64,000 nucleotides of DNA from Catonia carolina (GCA_035578175.1 JAQMRL010000021.1:2786323-2850322), one strand, 5' to 3'; shown: positions 44,242 to 55,327, numbered from the stretch's first letter. The notes: generated by a model not told the origin, from the letters alone. Translations and numbers: made by a program.

Positions 44242-45221
44242 CACGTTGACTACTACGTGACCCAAATATGTGTCATACTCGTCTTTAAAAATAGGCCACG
44301 TACATAAAAAATGAGTCACAGTACATGAGTGATTTTTAAGCTGTGTTTTGTGGTTTCAAAAGCCACAGCTTCAGAGAGTGACATTATAGACTTAAGACTG
44401 TTTAAATAGTTGGTATTTTTCAAATAATAGGATATTTCGTATACAGCTAGTTTTCCTTGTTGTCCTGTACTAGAATGTTGCTATTATTTTTCATTTTATC
44501 ATTTCTTTTGATTATTTTGGTTGAAATAAATAGTCTGAATACTTTGCAACTAAACCCAATTATGTTTATTACTTCTTTTTTTTTCTGCCCATGACAGACA
44601 GGTAGAGTGTCAAATTATTTACACTCAATCTGTTAGTTGCAGGGCTAAAATAAATAGTTGTGTTTCTTATCACATGGTCAGCCAATTAAATGACTGAATC
44701 ATTTAAGAACAGAAGAGGTAGAGGTGTGAAAGACACTAATCAGAGTTACCTCCTCTGAAAGTAATGAATTTCACTACACAGCCAGACCCTGTGGTGAATG
44801 AAGTGAAGGTGTCATTTGCAGAGTGGAAAATATGTGCTTTTCATAGGGCCTGGCATGCTGATAAGCATACTTTTCAACTCAGTGAGGAAGGCAATGGTAA
44901 ATCACCTCACTCCTCGTTTTACTTAGTAAAACCTCTACAGGTTCAAACCAGCCTCTTGGCTGATGACCTAAACAACAACAACACTTTTTTTTTATTGTGA
45001 CGCAAAAATGGGTCACATGGCTCTGAAATGTAAAATCAGTCCAGCAGGCCATATGACCCAAAAGTGTGTCACAACTTAATTTTACAAAATAAAAATAGCT
45101 GTTATTATTTTAATTAATAAATGAAGTAAAATAAGAAGAAAAAAAAATAAAATGTGAAAAATAAAAAAAGTACGATGGGCCCGCTGTAAGTGTCACAAAA
45201 TTTAGTGTGACAGTCAACGTG
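44242..45221. mobile_element. piggyBac-like MITE with RptB inside
   Basis: Ends cacgttgact and agtcaacgtg are inverted. The right flank is TTAA; the left flank is ataa, one base off TTAA. The inner sequence near both ends has related gtgacccaaa / tgggtcaca blocks. No transposase. An RptB lies at 44585-44980. Confidence 0.65.
44585..44980 (+). mobile_element. RptB copy
   Basis: Complete sense RptB inside the piggyBac-like element, from ctgcccatgacagacagg to (CAA)n. T-rich flanks on both sides (cttctttttttttt and cactttttttttt) are compatible with a low-complexity target duplication. Confidence 0.85.
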
Positions 45222-45340
45222 TTAAATCTAAACAGACAATACATATTATTTTTTTACTTTTTAAAGGTTTTTCTGTCAAGGTTTTTGTCATTTTTAATTA
45301 AATTTTTATTTCATCTTTTTTAAACTTTATACATTTACAA

Positions 45341-45995
45341 CTTTTGAGGTTATAATATTTTTATAGGCCTTTACTGTTTTTTATTGAATCATAGCTACGA
45401 ATACTCTCTATAAAGTCACCTTTCAAACAAAACAAACTAAATTAAAATTGTAGCTACGGTGCCACAGACAGACACACAGATACACCAAATGGCGATCAAG
45501 TTTTGAGGTTATAATATTTTCATAAGCTTTTTTTTATTAAATCATAGCTAAAAAATTCTCATACATCATCTTTCAAACAAAAAAAAAACTAAATAAAAAT
45601 CTATTTTTCCGTTCGGGAACTACGGAGGCACACACACTCCAAGCGACGATTGAGTTTTGAGGTTATAATATTTTCAAGGGCATTTTTTTATTAAATCATA
45701 GCTAAAAATATTCTCTATCGTCTTCTTTCAAACAAAAGAAACTAAATCAAAATCGGTTCATCCGTTTGGGAGCTTCGGACACATCAAGCAACAATTAATT
45801 GAGTTTTGAGGTTATAATATTTTCACAGGCTTTTTTTTTATTAAATCGTAGCTAAAAATATTCACTATTGTCACCTTTCAAACAAAAAAACTAAATCAAA
45901 ATCGGTTTATCCATTTGGGAGATATGTTGTTAAAGACAGATATTCAGAAATACATGTTAAACTTATAACAACCCCTCTTTTCATCTCGGGTTGAA
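45341..45995. repeat. Tandem repeat, four units of about 155 bp
   Basis: Each unit begins ttttgaggttataatatttt (about 45342, 45502, 45655, 45803) and contains aaatcatagcta, cctttcaaacaaa and, in the later units, aaatcaaaatcggtt. Units are diverged. The first two contain a degenerate (CA)n-like tract. Not related in sequence to RptA beyond the short aaaatcggt motif. Confidence 0.8.
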
Positions 45996-46249
45996 AAAAG
46001 AAACTCATTTTCATTTAAGTTTATATTGATTTATTTAGCTCCATCACATAATATGAAATATTTCAGTTAAATACATAGAATATCTGTAAATTTTTTAATA
46101 AAAATAATAAATTAAACATAAAGTGAAATTAAATTTTCATGATCGCTTATAATTTTAAACTTAAATCTACTGAAGAGAATAAGTGTTTAAATAGTTTTTG
46201 TACTAACCTTTAACATCGTTTTCCATTACTTCCAAATTTAATTAAATTT

Positions 46250-46486
46250 TTAAATTTTAGTTCGGTGCGCACATTGGAATTTACCGGTTTGTAATTTAAT
46301 GGAATTATAGTTTTTGGAATAAGCGAAAGATGTCAGGAGTTCCTTAGCAGCATGATCGAAAGGTACACCAATCAGAACTATTGCTTTGTTCTTCTCCCCC
46401 CACAGTAATTTTGTCCCAACCTTCGTTTTGAGAAATCTAACGGATTGTCGTGGTTCCTGTACATTTATTTCACATGTAATATCATC
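46250..46486 (-). CDS. Orphan 78-codon frame, possible exon or relic
   Basis: A minus-strand frame bounded by TAA upstream (46487-46489) and TAA at 46250-46252. It contains no methionine, so it is not a complete gene. It reads in part RFLKTKVGTKLLWGEKNKAI, VLIGVPFDHAAKELLTSFAY and SIKLQTGKFQCAHRTKI. Composition is typical of a globular protein and far from the low-complexity frames nearby. atgtacag just before GAACCACG could be a splice acceptor, but no pyrimidine tract precedes it. I do not recognise the family. It may be a terminal exon, a processed-gene fragment or an unidentified transposon piece. Confidence 0.35.
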   Translation of the reverse strand, partial: DDITCEINVQEPRQSVRFLKTKVGTKLLWGEKNKAIVLIGVPFDHAAKELLTSFAYSKNYNSIKLQTGKFQCAHRTKI

Positions 46487-46489
46487 TTA

Positions 46490-47860
46490 TATATCTTTAT
46501 TTTTAATATTTTATTAGTTTAATTAATGAATAACTATTTAATATTGTTTAGGGAACTATTCTTTATTTAGAATATGTAGAATTATGGCTGTAGATTACTC
46601 ACAGATGTGTTGTATGCAGGTCTCTACTCAGGGTAATGGTCAACCATTTCTAAGATGGTTGAACTGGGGTTTAGTACCATAATTTAATGAATTTTATTTT
46701 ATTATTTATTAACTTTAAGTTTATATTTTCCGTTAAACGATTCTGTGGATTATTACTCATATTCCGTTTGTTTTTATTAAAGCTTTTTATTTTTACTGTG
46801 CAGCAATTTTCTGCTGTCGTGAGCCTATCTTCGTGGAAAGTAACAAAATTAAAATCATTTCTGTTTTAATTAAGTTAATATATTTATTATTTTAGTAAAT
46901 TATTATTCAGTGTTAATAAATAAACATTTAATAATGTCGACTACGGTATTAAATGTAGATTAAATAACTATTTCTTCAATTTATTGACATACGAAGCGAG
47001 TAATTAATGACTGTACTTTTTACGTTGCGTTTCGAAAGTGAAATATTAAAAAAAATTGTTATTTATTGTATGGTACCTTTATGTTTATGGTCATTTTAGG
47101 TAAGTATAATACATTCTGAATTATATAATACTGAATTGTACATAAAATATTGAATTACAAACGTTCACTTATTAACATTCTTAACCTAAAATATTTCTGT
47201 GAACGAGCATATTGAAAGTGGTATGATTGCCTTACAAACAGGCTTAATTAAGTACGTTTCTTAAAATAATTTTAAATATTTCACGAAATGTATGTTGGAA
47301 TTGTCTCTAACATGTATAAAATTTGTCACGTTTAAATAAATAACAGATCAATGTGAAATGTGCTTGTGTCATGCATTGGAATATGATTATCAAAGTGTAT
47401 TATAAACTTAAATAATGAATCTACAAACATCTAATTTTCTTAATTTGTGGAAATAATTTAAAATTGAATTATTTATTTATTCATTTTGAATAAATAATTA
47501 AGATTAATATTATAGATTTGATGTGTTACGTTCGTAACCTAATTATTTGTTAGAAGCCTATCACTGTTTGTTCACTGTAGTATTGATTTCACTGATAAGT
47601 TTGTAGGTTATGTTACAGATTTTATATTTATTGAGAAATTAATAATTTAGTAATTATTTTTATGATATGAGTTTTTAATGAAACAAAAGTATTTTATGAT
47701 TTACGGAGATGAAACTGATGGCCGTCCCTGGTTTCATATGCGGTATGATCATTTTTATTAATTTGACCACTCCATTATAGAGCTAATAAGTTATTTAAAA
47801 AAAAATTAAATATTTAAAAGACTTGTAGTTACTCTAGGGTTTTTATATTGCTTTGTCGTA
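46490..47860. other. Unassigned AT-rich stretch
   Basis: About 1.4 kb with no recognised repeat, no convincing frame and no RNA gene. The longest uninterrupted stretch free of repeat-family DNA in the second half of the window. Confidence 0.5.
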
Positions 47861-47877
47861 TTAATATGTCTGTTTAA

Positions 47878-49106
47878 CACGTTCAGTGCGGCCGCCGCAT
47901 TTATGTGGCATATTGAACAGTCCCAGGGTGCGGGCTGCCACAAATATTTGGTCCGTTTATACAGTTGTATAATCTCTTCTTTCTGCGTTCAGCTAGGGTA
48001 AATTATTTTTCTTTTATTGTTCAGCCGTAGAAAAAGGTTCATTCTTTGCCAGTATACATTTTAGCTTTTGAAGAAACGTCACCGGTTTGTTTTGGCAGAG
48101 TTTTAAAACCTGATATATTTTCTTCTGTGTTTCGAGTTTACGGGCTGTTTTATTTGTTATTAATAAAATGTTATTTCATTATATTACTTTTCTTACAATT
48201 ACGCAACATTTACTATACTTAGTAAATATTAAGTGTGGCAAAAATGCAACTAAATAAATAAATATGTGTTTACGAGTGTAATAACTAAATGCTTTAAATT
48301 TAAGTAGGCCTATTTTTTCATACATACAGACCTAAAGTTAACTTTTTTTAAAGAAACTAGAAGGTATTAATTTTTTTTGAAATGTTTGCCTCATTTAAAA
48401 ATTGGTTATAGAAATATTTTATTAGTACTTATAATTTTAGGAGCCTACGAGGCGTGCACAGTCACACAAAGCGGCATGGTCATTTACTTATAATGGTATA
48501 CTAGTAGGCTTATTCAGTTCTTTTCTTAGGTGACCCCATTTTTGGAATTGCATTTTTACTTGTCCACGAAAAGACTTACTGCCGTGGGAAAAGAAAGGGT
48601 CATAAAATATTGTTGAAACCAAGAAAAAATCGTAAAGCTGTCACAGGTACCGATATCTGTCTGCTGTCTGTACCATAATATTATTTACTTTCAACTTTTC
48701 AAAAACCTTTGGCCATACTGCAGTTATTCAGCTAAGAGTGCCATAATGAACTATTATTATCCTTTTATTCCCATAAGTTTTTAATTTTTTCTCATAGGTT
48801 TATGTGATAAAAGCAAAGTACATTCAGACTTTTACATTTGTTTTGTATTTATACTTTTATGTGTGTATTTTTAAAACGAAAAACAAATATATTTATCTAA
48901 AGTAAAATACATAAACATACATGTATAAATATAAAATAAAAGTTTTGAATGAAAATACACACGAGAAATTGTAATTGTAGGGAGAATATGAGGATATGAA
49001 GCGCCGCGGACTTGTGCATTTCTGTGTGCAGAGAACATATCAATGTGGCAGGCGACAGTTCAGCCACAGTGAATAACATTGCTTCACCCGTGCCGCAGTG
49101 AACGTG
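47878..49106. mobile_element. piggyBac-like element, non-autonomous
   Basis: 1229 bp. Ends cacgttcagtgcggc and gccgcagtgaacgtg are inverted repeats immediately inside TTAA. Beyond that, the 17-bp ttaatatgtctgtttaa is present on both sides (47861-47877 and 49107-49123). No transposase frame is recognisable in the interior. Confidence 0.8.
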
Positions 49107-49123
49107 TTAATATGTCTGTTTAA

Positions 49124-49466
49124 GGATTTTTTTACGAAGTGGATTAGAGATATAAAATTTTGTTACCGTGTGTTAAATCAGGTTACGTTATTGAATTGCG
49201 ACATGAATCTACACAGGTCTCTGTTGGACCTTGATAAATGATTTCACATTTTACGTTTTCTTTTCTCTTCCCAGTTCTTTTTCGTCTCGCACATGCAGGC
49301 GATTCATGTTACCTTTTATGGGTTCATTCCGTTCTTGAATCCTTTACATGTCTTAAGTTTGAACTTGTTTGTCGGTGATTTTGTGTTCTATATTTAATTC
49401 GTTTGTAGATCATGTATCGTTGCTTTTGTATTATTTGTAACATTAATTGTAATGTCACTTTAGGTA
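49124..49466. other. Unassigned stretch
   Basis: No repeat or coding signal between the piggyBac-like element and the TIR element. Confidence 0.4.
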
Positions 49467-50051
49467 CAGTCTGTCTACTGTAAGAGTACTCCGCGCAAGG
49501 CAAGCACCTACAGGTTGTAAACGAAAGTTTTACACTAGTTAGCGCGTATCAACCTCTCCGCCTGACAAAATTATCCTCCACTACGTTCCATCATAAAAAT
49601 ATCTACATCCAGCTAAAATGAACATTATCCTTTAAGTGTTTTCAATTATACCGTTCTGATTACTTGTAATTATTGTAGTTTCATAAAGACTCCTTAATTA
49701 ATTATTTTAACCATTACATTTAACAAAACAATTTTTTTCTATTTTTTAATGTTTACAGCTTTTATGTTTCCAAAACTCAACACATTCACTATCACGCATG
49801 TTAACAAAACACAGCTTACAAAACTTTTCAACTTGTTTACGAAGAAAATCGAAACGAATGATACAGTTCCAAAAGATAACTCATGTAACTAAAAATGAGT
49901 TAAAACACGGGCAAGTGCGAACAGTTGTATTAAACTAGTCACAGACATTAATTATTTTAATGATATGAAATAAACAATCTGAAATGATAAACAATGAATC
50001 ACTGGAATGGTTTACTCTCCTGTTATAATTCAAGCGCATTAGTCTTTTATT

Positions 50052-50813
50052 GCCGATAATACTGTCATTTTTGCAGACACCTCACAGGGACTTCAACTGT
50101 TGATGAACAAAGTGGCTGAAGTTAGTGGGAAATATGGTCTGGAAGTCAACAGTAATAAAACAAAAGTCATGATAGTAAGCAAGCAGAAAATTGACAATCT
50201 ACATTTCACTACTGATGGCAAAGTTGTAGAACAAGTACCAACATACGTTTACTTGGGCACAGTGTTAAATGAGCGGTGGGACCATTCTCAGGAAATAAAG
50301 GCCAGGATTGAAAAAGCCAGATCAGCGTTCAACCAAATGTCAAAACTGTTTAAGACACACAACTTGAACCTTGAATTGAAAATTAGACTACTTCGCTGCT
50401 ATGTATTTTCCATCTTGCTATATGGAGTAGAATCTTGGACTCTTAGTGAAGCAGCAGCAAAGAAACTGGAGTCATTTGAGATGTGGACCTACAGAAGAAT
50501 CCTGAGAATATCATGGACAGATAAAATATCCAATGAGAGAGTTCTTCAAAAACTAAATAAAAAGACGGAAATAATGTACACAGTCAAAAGAAGAAAATTG
50601 GAATACCTAGGACACATCATGAGAAATGACACTAAATACAAGCTGTTAAAATGCATAGTGCAGGGGAAAGTGCATGGCAGGAGAGGCGTTGGGCGAAGGC
50701 GAATATCCTGGCTGAAAAATTTAAGGACATGGTTTTCAGTATCCACCCCTGAATTGTTTAAAGCGGCTGTCAACAAAATCAGCATTGCCAGAATGATTGC
50801 CAACATTCGGTAA
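50052..50813 (+). pseudogene. RTE-like reverse transcriptase, end of palm to C-terminus
   Basis: Reading from the truncation point: ADNTVIFADTSQGLQLLMNK (the catalytic box, where the second Asp of the expected ADD is Asn), VSGKYGLEVNSNKTKVMIVS, TYVYLGTVLNERWDHSQEIK, FSILLYGVESWTLSEAAAKK, WTYRRILRISWTDKISNERV, RRKLEYLGHIMRNDTKYKLL and GRRRISWLKNLRTWF, ending MIANIR-stop. About 253 codons without a stop. The truncation begins exactly at the catalytic box, so no functional polymerase is possible. Confidence 0.85.
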
Positions 50814-50837
50814 CGGATAGGCACTGGAAGAAGAAGA
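50052..50837 (+). mobile_element. RTE-like LINE, 5'-truncated, with empty site
   Basis: Flanked by an exact 11-bp duplication, agtcttttatt (50041-50051 and 50838-50848), with a (GAA)n tail. Element K copy 2 has the uninterrupted site near 58669-58679. Confidence 0.9.
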
Positions 50838-51167
50838 AGTCTTTTATTACTTGTGACCAAAAATAAAATAAAACTGAGTCTATAATAAAATCCTACTAAT
50901 CATAAATAATAATGTAACAAAAAATAACAATGTAAGAATAGCAATACCTAGTAAAATTTTAGTTATTAATGGTAAACTAATGTTCGATTTATAAAACATT
51001 TTCTAACAAATGAATTGAACGTGTTTTTATTATATTAAGCTTAGAGCGAATCAGTGTTGTATGTAATTTTGTTTTTGATCATGCTGTGGGTATTTTTAAT
51101 TAATACGCATGCTCACTTGTGTTGCTGGTTGCCTATGTCGGAGTACTCTTAGCGTAGACAGACTATA

Positions 51168-51742
51168 GGTACGTTTTAATTGTGGTTAGGTTATCTTCAT
51201 TATTTTATTATGTCAGCTTCCCAATTCCGAGTCGTTAATTTGTTTTGTGATTGAATAAAGTTTTTTTAATTTCTCATAGTAAAAAAAATTGAATCCTGAA
51301 TCCTGGTTGAGAGGGCTAAGAAGCCCTATGATGGCGACATCGTGTTAAGGAACACCTGGTCGCTCGGGGAACAATATAACAGAATAATTGCAACCTCAAG
51401 AAATTTAGGGGGAATTTTATAGTTTAAATAAGAAATAGGATTCTGGTTCGTGGGACATTGGAACTGGGACTTGAAAGGAGGTAATTTATTTTTAGAAGTT
51501 ATTTGTGGAAAATTTAAATTAAGGGACAAGTGGGTTTAAGAGCGGCCACTGAAAAATAAAATAAAAGAAATTGTAAAGTTAGTAAACTTAAGTTGGTACC
51601 AATGATACAAGTTATTAATTGTGTGAGTCATTGACCTATTTTACATTTTTATCAGTTTTTTTTAGAGCTTTAGTTTTTTTAACCTTTGGCGACTGCTGTT
51701 ATTGTATTTTCACAAACATGTCATTTATTTCTATAATTTTTT
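51168..51742. other. Unassigned stretch
   Basis: No coding signal. gggctaagaagccct at 51317-51331 is a small hairpin next to a moderately GC-rich patch (gatggcgacatcgtg) that could be a diverged repeat, but I cannot place it. Confidence 0.4.
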
Positions 51743-52593
51743 ACTTTCTCTTGCCTATATATAATATATAGGAGTATTGTTTTCATGTCGATTTTAAGAA
51801 ATCGAGTTTTCACCGGATCTACGTGTTTTCAGACCCCTGAACCCACACAAACATGTTTTTAGCAAATGGTCTATGTGTGTGTGGGAAGAGAATATCTCAG
51901 GAACGGAACATTGTACGAACTTGAAACTTGAAACTTAAGTTACATACCACTACCGACCCGACACGAACATTTTCCTGAAAAACTGGTCCTACAATTTTTT
52001 AAAAATTCTCATTTTCTAAATTTCTTATGCTCTACAAGATTAGGTTGGTGCCATTTTCGCTGAAATTCTTGGTGAGGCTGTTATCTCGTAAATAAATTGT
52101 TTTTTAACATTGCGAGTTTAATATGCATTTTAGCGCAAAATTTATATACAAAAAGTTGTAGAACATTTAAAATCCTACAACTTTTATTTCTAACTTTTTT
52201 TCTATAATGCTTAGTTTAGCGATAATTAGCAATTTTCTGTTTATTTTTCTCACGAAAACGTGTGAAAAATCAATTTTTTTAAGATTTTGGCCTTAGTATG
52301 CATTTTACGACAAAAGTGTATATATTAAAATTTATAGGAAATTGAAAGATCTACAACTTTTATTTAAAGCATTTTTCTCTACAGAGTCTAGTTTAGCGTA
52401 AAAGAGTGATTTTCCGTGTTTTTAAGCCAAACTGAGGTTGATTTTCATTTTCCGTCTTTCACTCATGATTAAAATTAGGTTATGTTTATTGACGTTAGCT
52501 TTTGTTTATTTCTAATGTTTTATTACTAATGTTAGGTTTATTGTTCATTATTTGCATTGGCAAGAGAAAGTTGTGTGAGTGTTTCACACCAGA
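51743..52593 (-). mobile_element. RptA copy, complete but shortened
   Basis: Antisense RptA with a very short TG tract. It lacks part of the region after acgaacattttc (the atcaaaatcggtcaaccgg block is deleted). It ends gtttcacaccaga. Confidence 0.85.
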
Positions 52594-52757
52594 TTTTTTT
52601 CTACAGAGCCGAGTTTAATTTTTACTGATTTTCCGTATTTTTAAGTTGAATAGACGTTGATTTTCATCACAGTCATTCACTCATGATTAAACATAGTTAA
52701 TCATTTACATTGGCGAAAGAAAGTCGTATAAGTGTTTCATATGAGATGTTTTTCTGG
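52594..52757 (-). mobile_element. Old RptA 5' piece
   Basis: ctacagagccgagtttaatt ... tcactcatgattaaacatag ... ggcgaaagaaagtcgtataa, then gtttcatatgaga: the 5' third of a diverged RptA into which the previous copy may have inserted. Confidence 0.65.
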
Positions 52758-52864
52758 TACTTTCCTGATAGTCACAAATTGTATTAAAAGGTCATCTCTT
52801 ATCAGGGTAGTGTTTGTAAATTGAACATGTTTGTTATATTACGGTTAGTCATTTATTGTTTATT

Positions 52865-53545
52865 ACTTTCTCTTGCCTATATGAATATATAGGAAGGAAA
52901 GTATTGTTTTCATGTAGTTTTTTCGAAATCAAATTTTCACCGGATCTACTTGTTTTCAGACCCCTGAACTCAAAAAACATATTTTAAGCGATTGGTCTGT
53001 GTGTGTGCACAGAATATCTCAAGAACGGAACATCGTACGAACTTGAAACTTAAGTTACATATCACTACCGGACCCGACACGAACATTTTCATCTAAATCG
53101 GTCAACCGGAAGTAGTAGTTTACTTATATAATTTTTCACTTTTTTGTGATTTTCTCAAAAACTGGTCCTACAATGTTTTTAAAAATCGCCTCATTTACTC
53201 AATTTTTTATGCTCTACCAAGATAGGGTAGGCGCCATGTTGGCTGAAATTCTTGGTGAGGGTGTTTTCACGTAAAAACGTTTTTTTAAGATTACGGTTTT
53301 AATATGCATTTTAGCGCAAAAATGTATATAATAAAAGTTGTAGGGAATTTAAAATCCTACAACTTTTATTTCAAACATTTTTTTGTATTAACGCTTAGTT
53401 TAGCGGTAATTAGCAATTTTCTGATTTTTTTCTCACGAAAACGTGTGAAAAATCAATTTTTTTAAAGATTTCGGCCTTAGTATGCATTTTACCACAAAAG
53501 TTTATATAATCAAATTTATACGAAATTAAAAGATCTAAAGATCGC
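52865..53545 (-). mobile_element. RptA copy, 5'-truncated
   Basis: Antisense RptA from actttctcttgcctatatga, TG tract reduced to gtgtgtgtg, to gaaattaaaagatcta, where it meets the mariner palindrome. Confidence 0.85.
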
Positions 53546-53566
53546 CGAAGATAAATTAAAAGATCG

Positions 53567-53826
53567 CCAAACAGATTCAAGCACTTGTCGTACCTTGGAA
53601 CAGTCTTTGAAATACCCTCTGCATAAAAATCTGCTGCCTGTGAATGTAGCCAACCATTCACGGCGTTTTGAAGCTCTTCGTCATTGGTGAACTGCTGAGA
53701 TGCAAGCCACCGCTTCATGTTTGGAAAGAGGTGAAAGTCACTAGGAGCCAAGTCCGGGCTGTATGGGGGATGATCGAAAACGTCCCATTTAAACTTGGCC
53801 AAAAGTTCATTTGTTTTCTCGCCCTC
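53567..53826 (-). pseudogene. Mariner transposase C-terminal arm (minus)
   Basis: Reads TNELLAKFKWDVFDHPPYSP, LAPSDFHLFPNMKRWLASQQ, NDEELQNAVNGWLHSQAADF and SKTVPRYDKCLNLFGD. The third catalytic Asp (APSD) is retained; the first two are absent. A near-identical but not identical arm lies opposite (QRFAIDEE versus QQFTNDEE), so the arms have diverged or came from different copies. Confidence 0.8.
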
Positions 53827-53829
53827 ATA

Positions 53830-54107
53830 CAGCTCGAAGAACAAATGAACTTTTGGCCAAGTTTAAATGGGACGTTTTCGATCATCCTCCATACAGCCCG
53901 AACTTGGCTCCTAGTGACTTTCACCTGTTTCCGAACATGAAGCGGTGGCTTGCATCTCAGCGGTTCGCAATAGACGAAGAGCTTCAAAACGCTGTGAATG
54001 GTTGGCTACATTCACAGGCGGCAGATTTTTATGCAGAGGGTATTTCAAAGACTGTTCCAAGATACGACAAGTGCTTGAATCTGTTTGGTGACTATGTCGA
54101 AAAATAG
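53830..54107 (+). pseudogene. Mariner transposase C-terminal arm (plus)
   Basis: Starts RTNELLAKFKWDVFDHPPYS and ends CLNLFGDYVEK-stop. Contains the third catalytic Asp in LAPSD. A normal mariner 3' end follows to the terminal repeat at about 54211. Confidence 0.8.
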
Positions 54108-54211
54108 CGAAAAACTGTAGTTTTAATATGTATATAATAAAGTTTTTGTATCTTCACTCGTTTACTTTTTGTTTCAAAACGGAGGTTATTTTCTGGATAA
54201 CCCTCGTAATA

Positions 54212-54607
54212 ATCGTTAGTAATATTTGTGTAGAAATAATTGCTTGTTCTTGTACAAGTAGTACGTTGTTTATTTACCCTGCAATTAAAAATGTGAGTGT
54301 CACTATTATGTGAATAGATCTTTACACATCATGGTTAATAGAAAGCTATTTTGCGTAATTGACTCCAGCTTATCATGTTCTTGTGATTTGTGAAAGCGTT
54401 TGTAGAAGTGTTAGATGGAATTTTTGACTATAGGTATTTTCAAATCTGTATGTAAGGTTTTCAGAATTTATGTCAAAAATTAGGAGAGGAATGTGATTTT
54501 CATTTTTCTTGTCTTGCCCAATTTGTTGTGTCTTAATTTGTTTTTAAATTTCACATTGCAGTTGGAATCTTTGTTTACATATTTGTATGAGTTTTGTTTC
54601 TTTCTAT
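54212..54607. other. Unassigned AT-rich stretch
   Basis: Between the mariner palindrome and the R1-like insertion. I see no repeat or coding signal. Confidence 0.4.
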
Positions 54608-54622
54608 TGGTTTATTAGATTT

Positions 54623-55296
54623 TTTTTAAATTTTTATCCGAGGCGGCGAGAAAAACTCATGTTCATTTCCTCACGATGGGGGAAGTAGTATTGGACTCAA
54701 TTGAGGTGCCCTCGTCCCGCCCCAAGGAGGCTGCAACCGCCTGCCCACTTGATCCGACATCAGCAAACAACCCTCCATCTCCCTCGGAACTGTTTATATA
54801 ATACTACAAGGGAAATGTGAGCGGGGCGTGGAAGGTAACCGTAGCCTAATTCCCCTCTCGATGTCACTGACCAACACTCACTCTCTCACTTTCATTCATC
54901 TCTTTCATCACCAGCTGAGGAAATTAGTGTGCTTACCTTACCTACTGAGATCGGGAGAGGATTGATTCACTGTGGGAGAGGGCGATCCCACTGATCTCCA
55001 ATTGTCTCCTCCCGACCACCCTCTCTGCAAACTGAGCGACCATCTTCCATCTCTCCTCATCCCGCAGCATCGCTGCCCCTACTCTCTCTGGGATCCACTG
55101 TGCAACACCTATCTTCTCAGATGTCTCCATTCTGTCGAGGCCAAAGTAGGGACATCTTTCAAATATATGCGAAATGAACTCCTCCTCTTGACTATCGCAC
55201 AGCCGACATTTCGGTACTTCATGAAGTTTGAACCTAGTCAAATATGTCCCAAAGCAACCATGCCCTGTTAGCAATTGCGTCTATTTGATTAGCAAC
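54623..55296 (-). mobile_element. R1/I-like LINE, 5'-truncated
   Basis: Antisense insertion flanked by tggtttattagattt (54608-54622) and tggtttaatagattt (55297-55311), a 15-bp duplication with one mismatch. The 3' untranslated region is comparatively GC-rich and ends in an A run (T on the plus strand). Confidence 0.75.
54942..55274 (-). pseudogene. R1-like polyprotein C-terminus
   Basis: About 110 codons read LLTGHGCFGTYLTRFKLHEV, KCRLCDSQEEEFISHIFERC and GVAQWIPERVGAAMLRDEER, and end SQ-stop. LLTGHGcFg..L..f...C..C......H..f.C is the conserved C-terminal Cys/His motif of R1-clade LINEs. The upstream RT and endonuclease are truncated. Its first codon is TTG, so this is not a natural start. 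Distinct from the remnant at 1894-2163. Confidence 0.75.
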
Positions 55297-55327
55297 TGGT
55301 TTAATAGATTTGATTTTGTATATTATT

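Larger units (their letters stand above)
49467..51165 (-). mobile_element. TIR element K, copy 1, with RTE inside
   Basis: Terminal inverted repeats: cagtctgtctactgtaagag at the left, and at the right a sequence whose complement is tagtctgtctacgctaagag; both continue tactccg. TA follows the right end. Minus the RTE it is about 900 bp, matching copy 2 at 58343-59250, which is its reverse complement throughout. Non-coding. The superfamily is uncertain; CAGT-type ends and TA flanks suggest Tc1/mariner or pogo MITEs. Confidence 0.8.
53567..54211. mobile_element. Mariner palindrome (DD34D C-terminus twice)
   Basis: Two inverted arms of about 255 bp meet at about 53820. Both encode HPPYSPDLAPSDFHLFPNMK-like sequence through PRYDKCLNLFGD, one on each strand. 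The plus arm continues to DYVEK-stop at 54105-54107 and to a terminal repeat ending ttattttctggataaccctc, then gta. The minus arm lacks that end. Confidence 0.8.

Noticed and set aside
45341..45995. CRISPR-like repeat array
   Set aside because: Units are long, diverged and directly adjacent without unique spacers, and the DNA is eukaryotic.
53668..53987. Frames antisense to the mariner C-terminus on both strands
   Set aside because: They are shadows created by the palindrome; only the readings with HPPYSPDLAPSD match a protein family.
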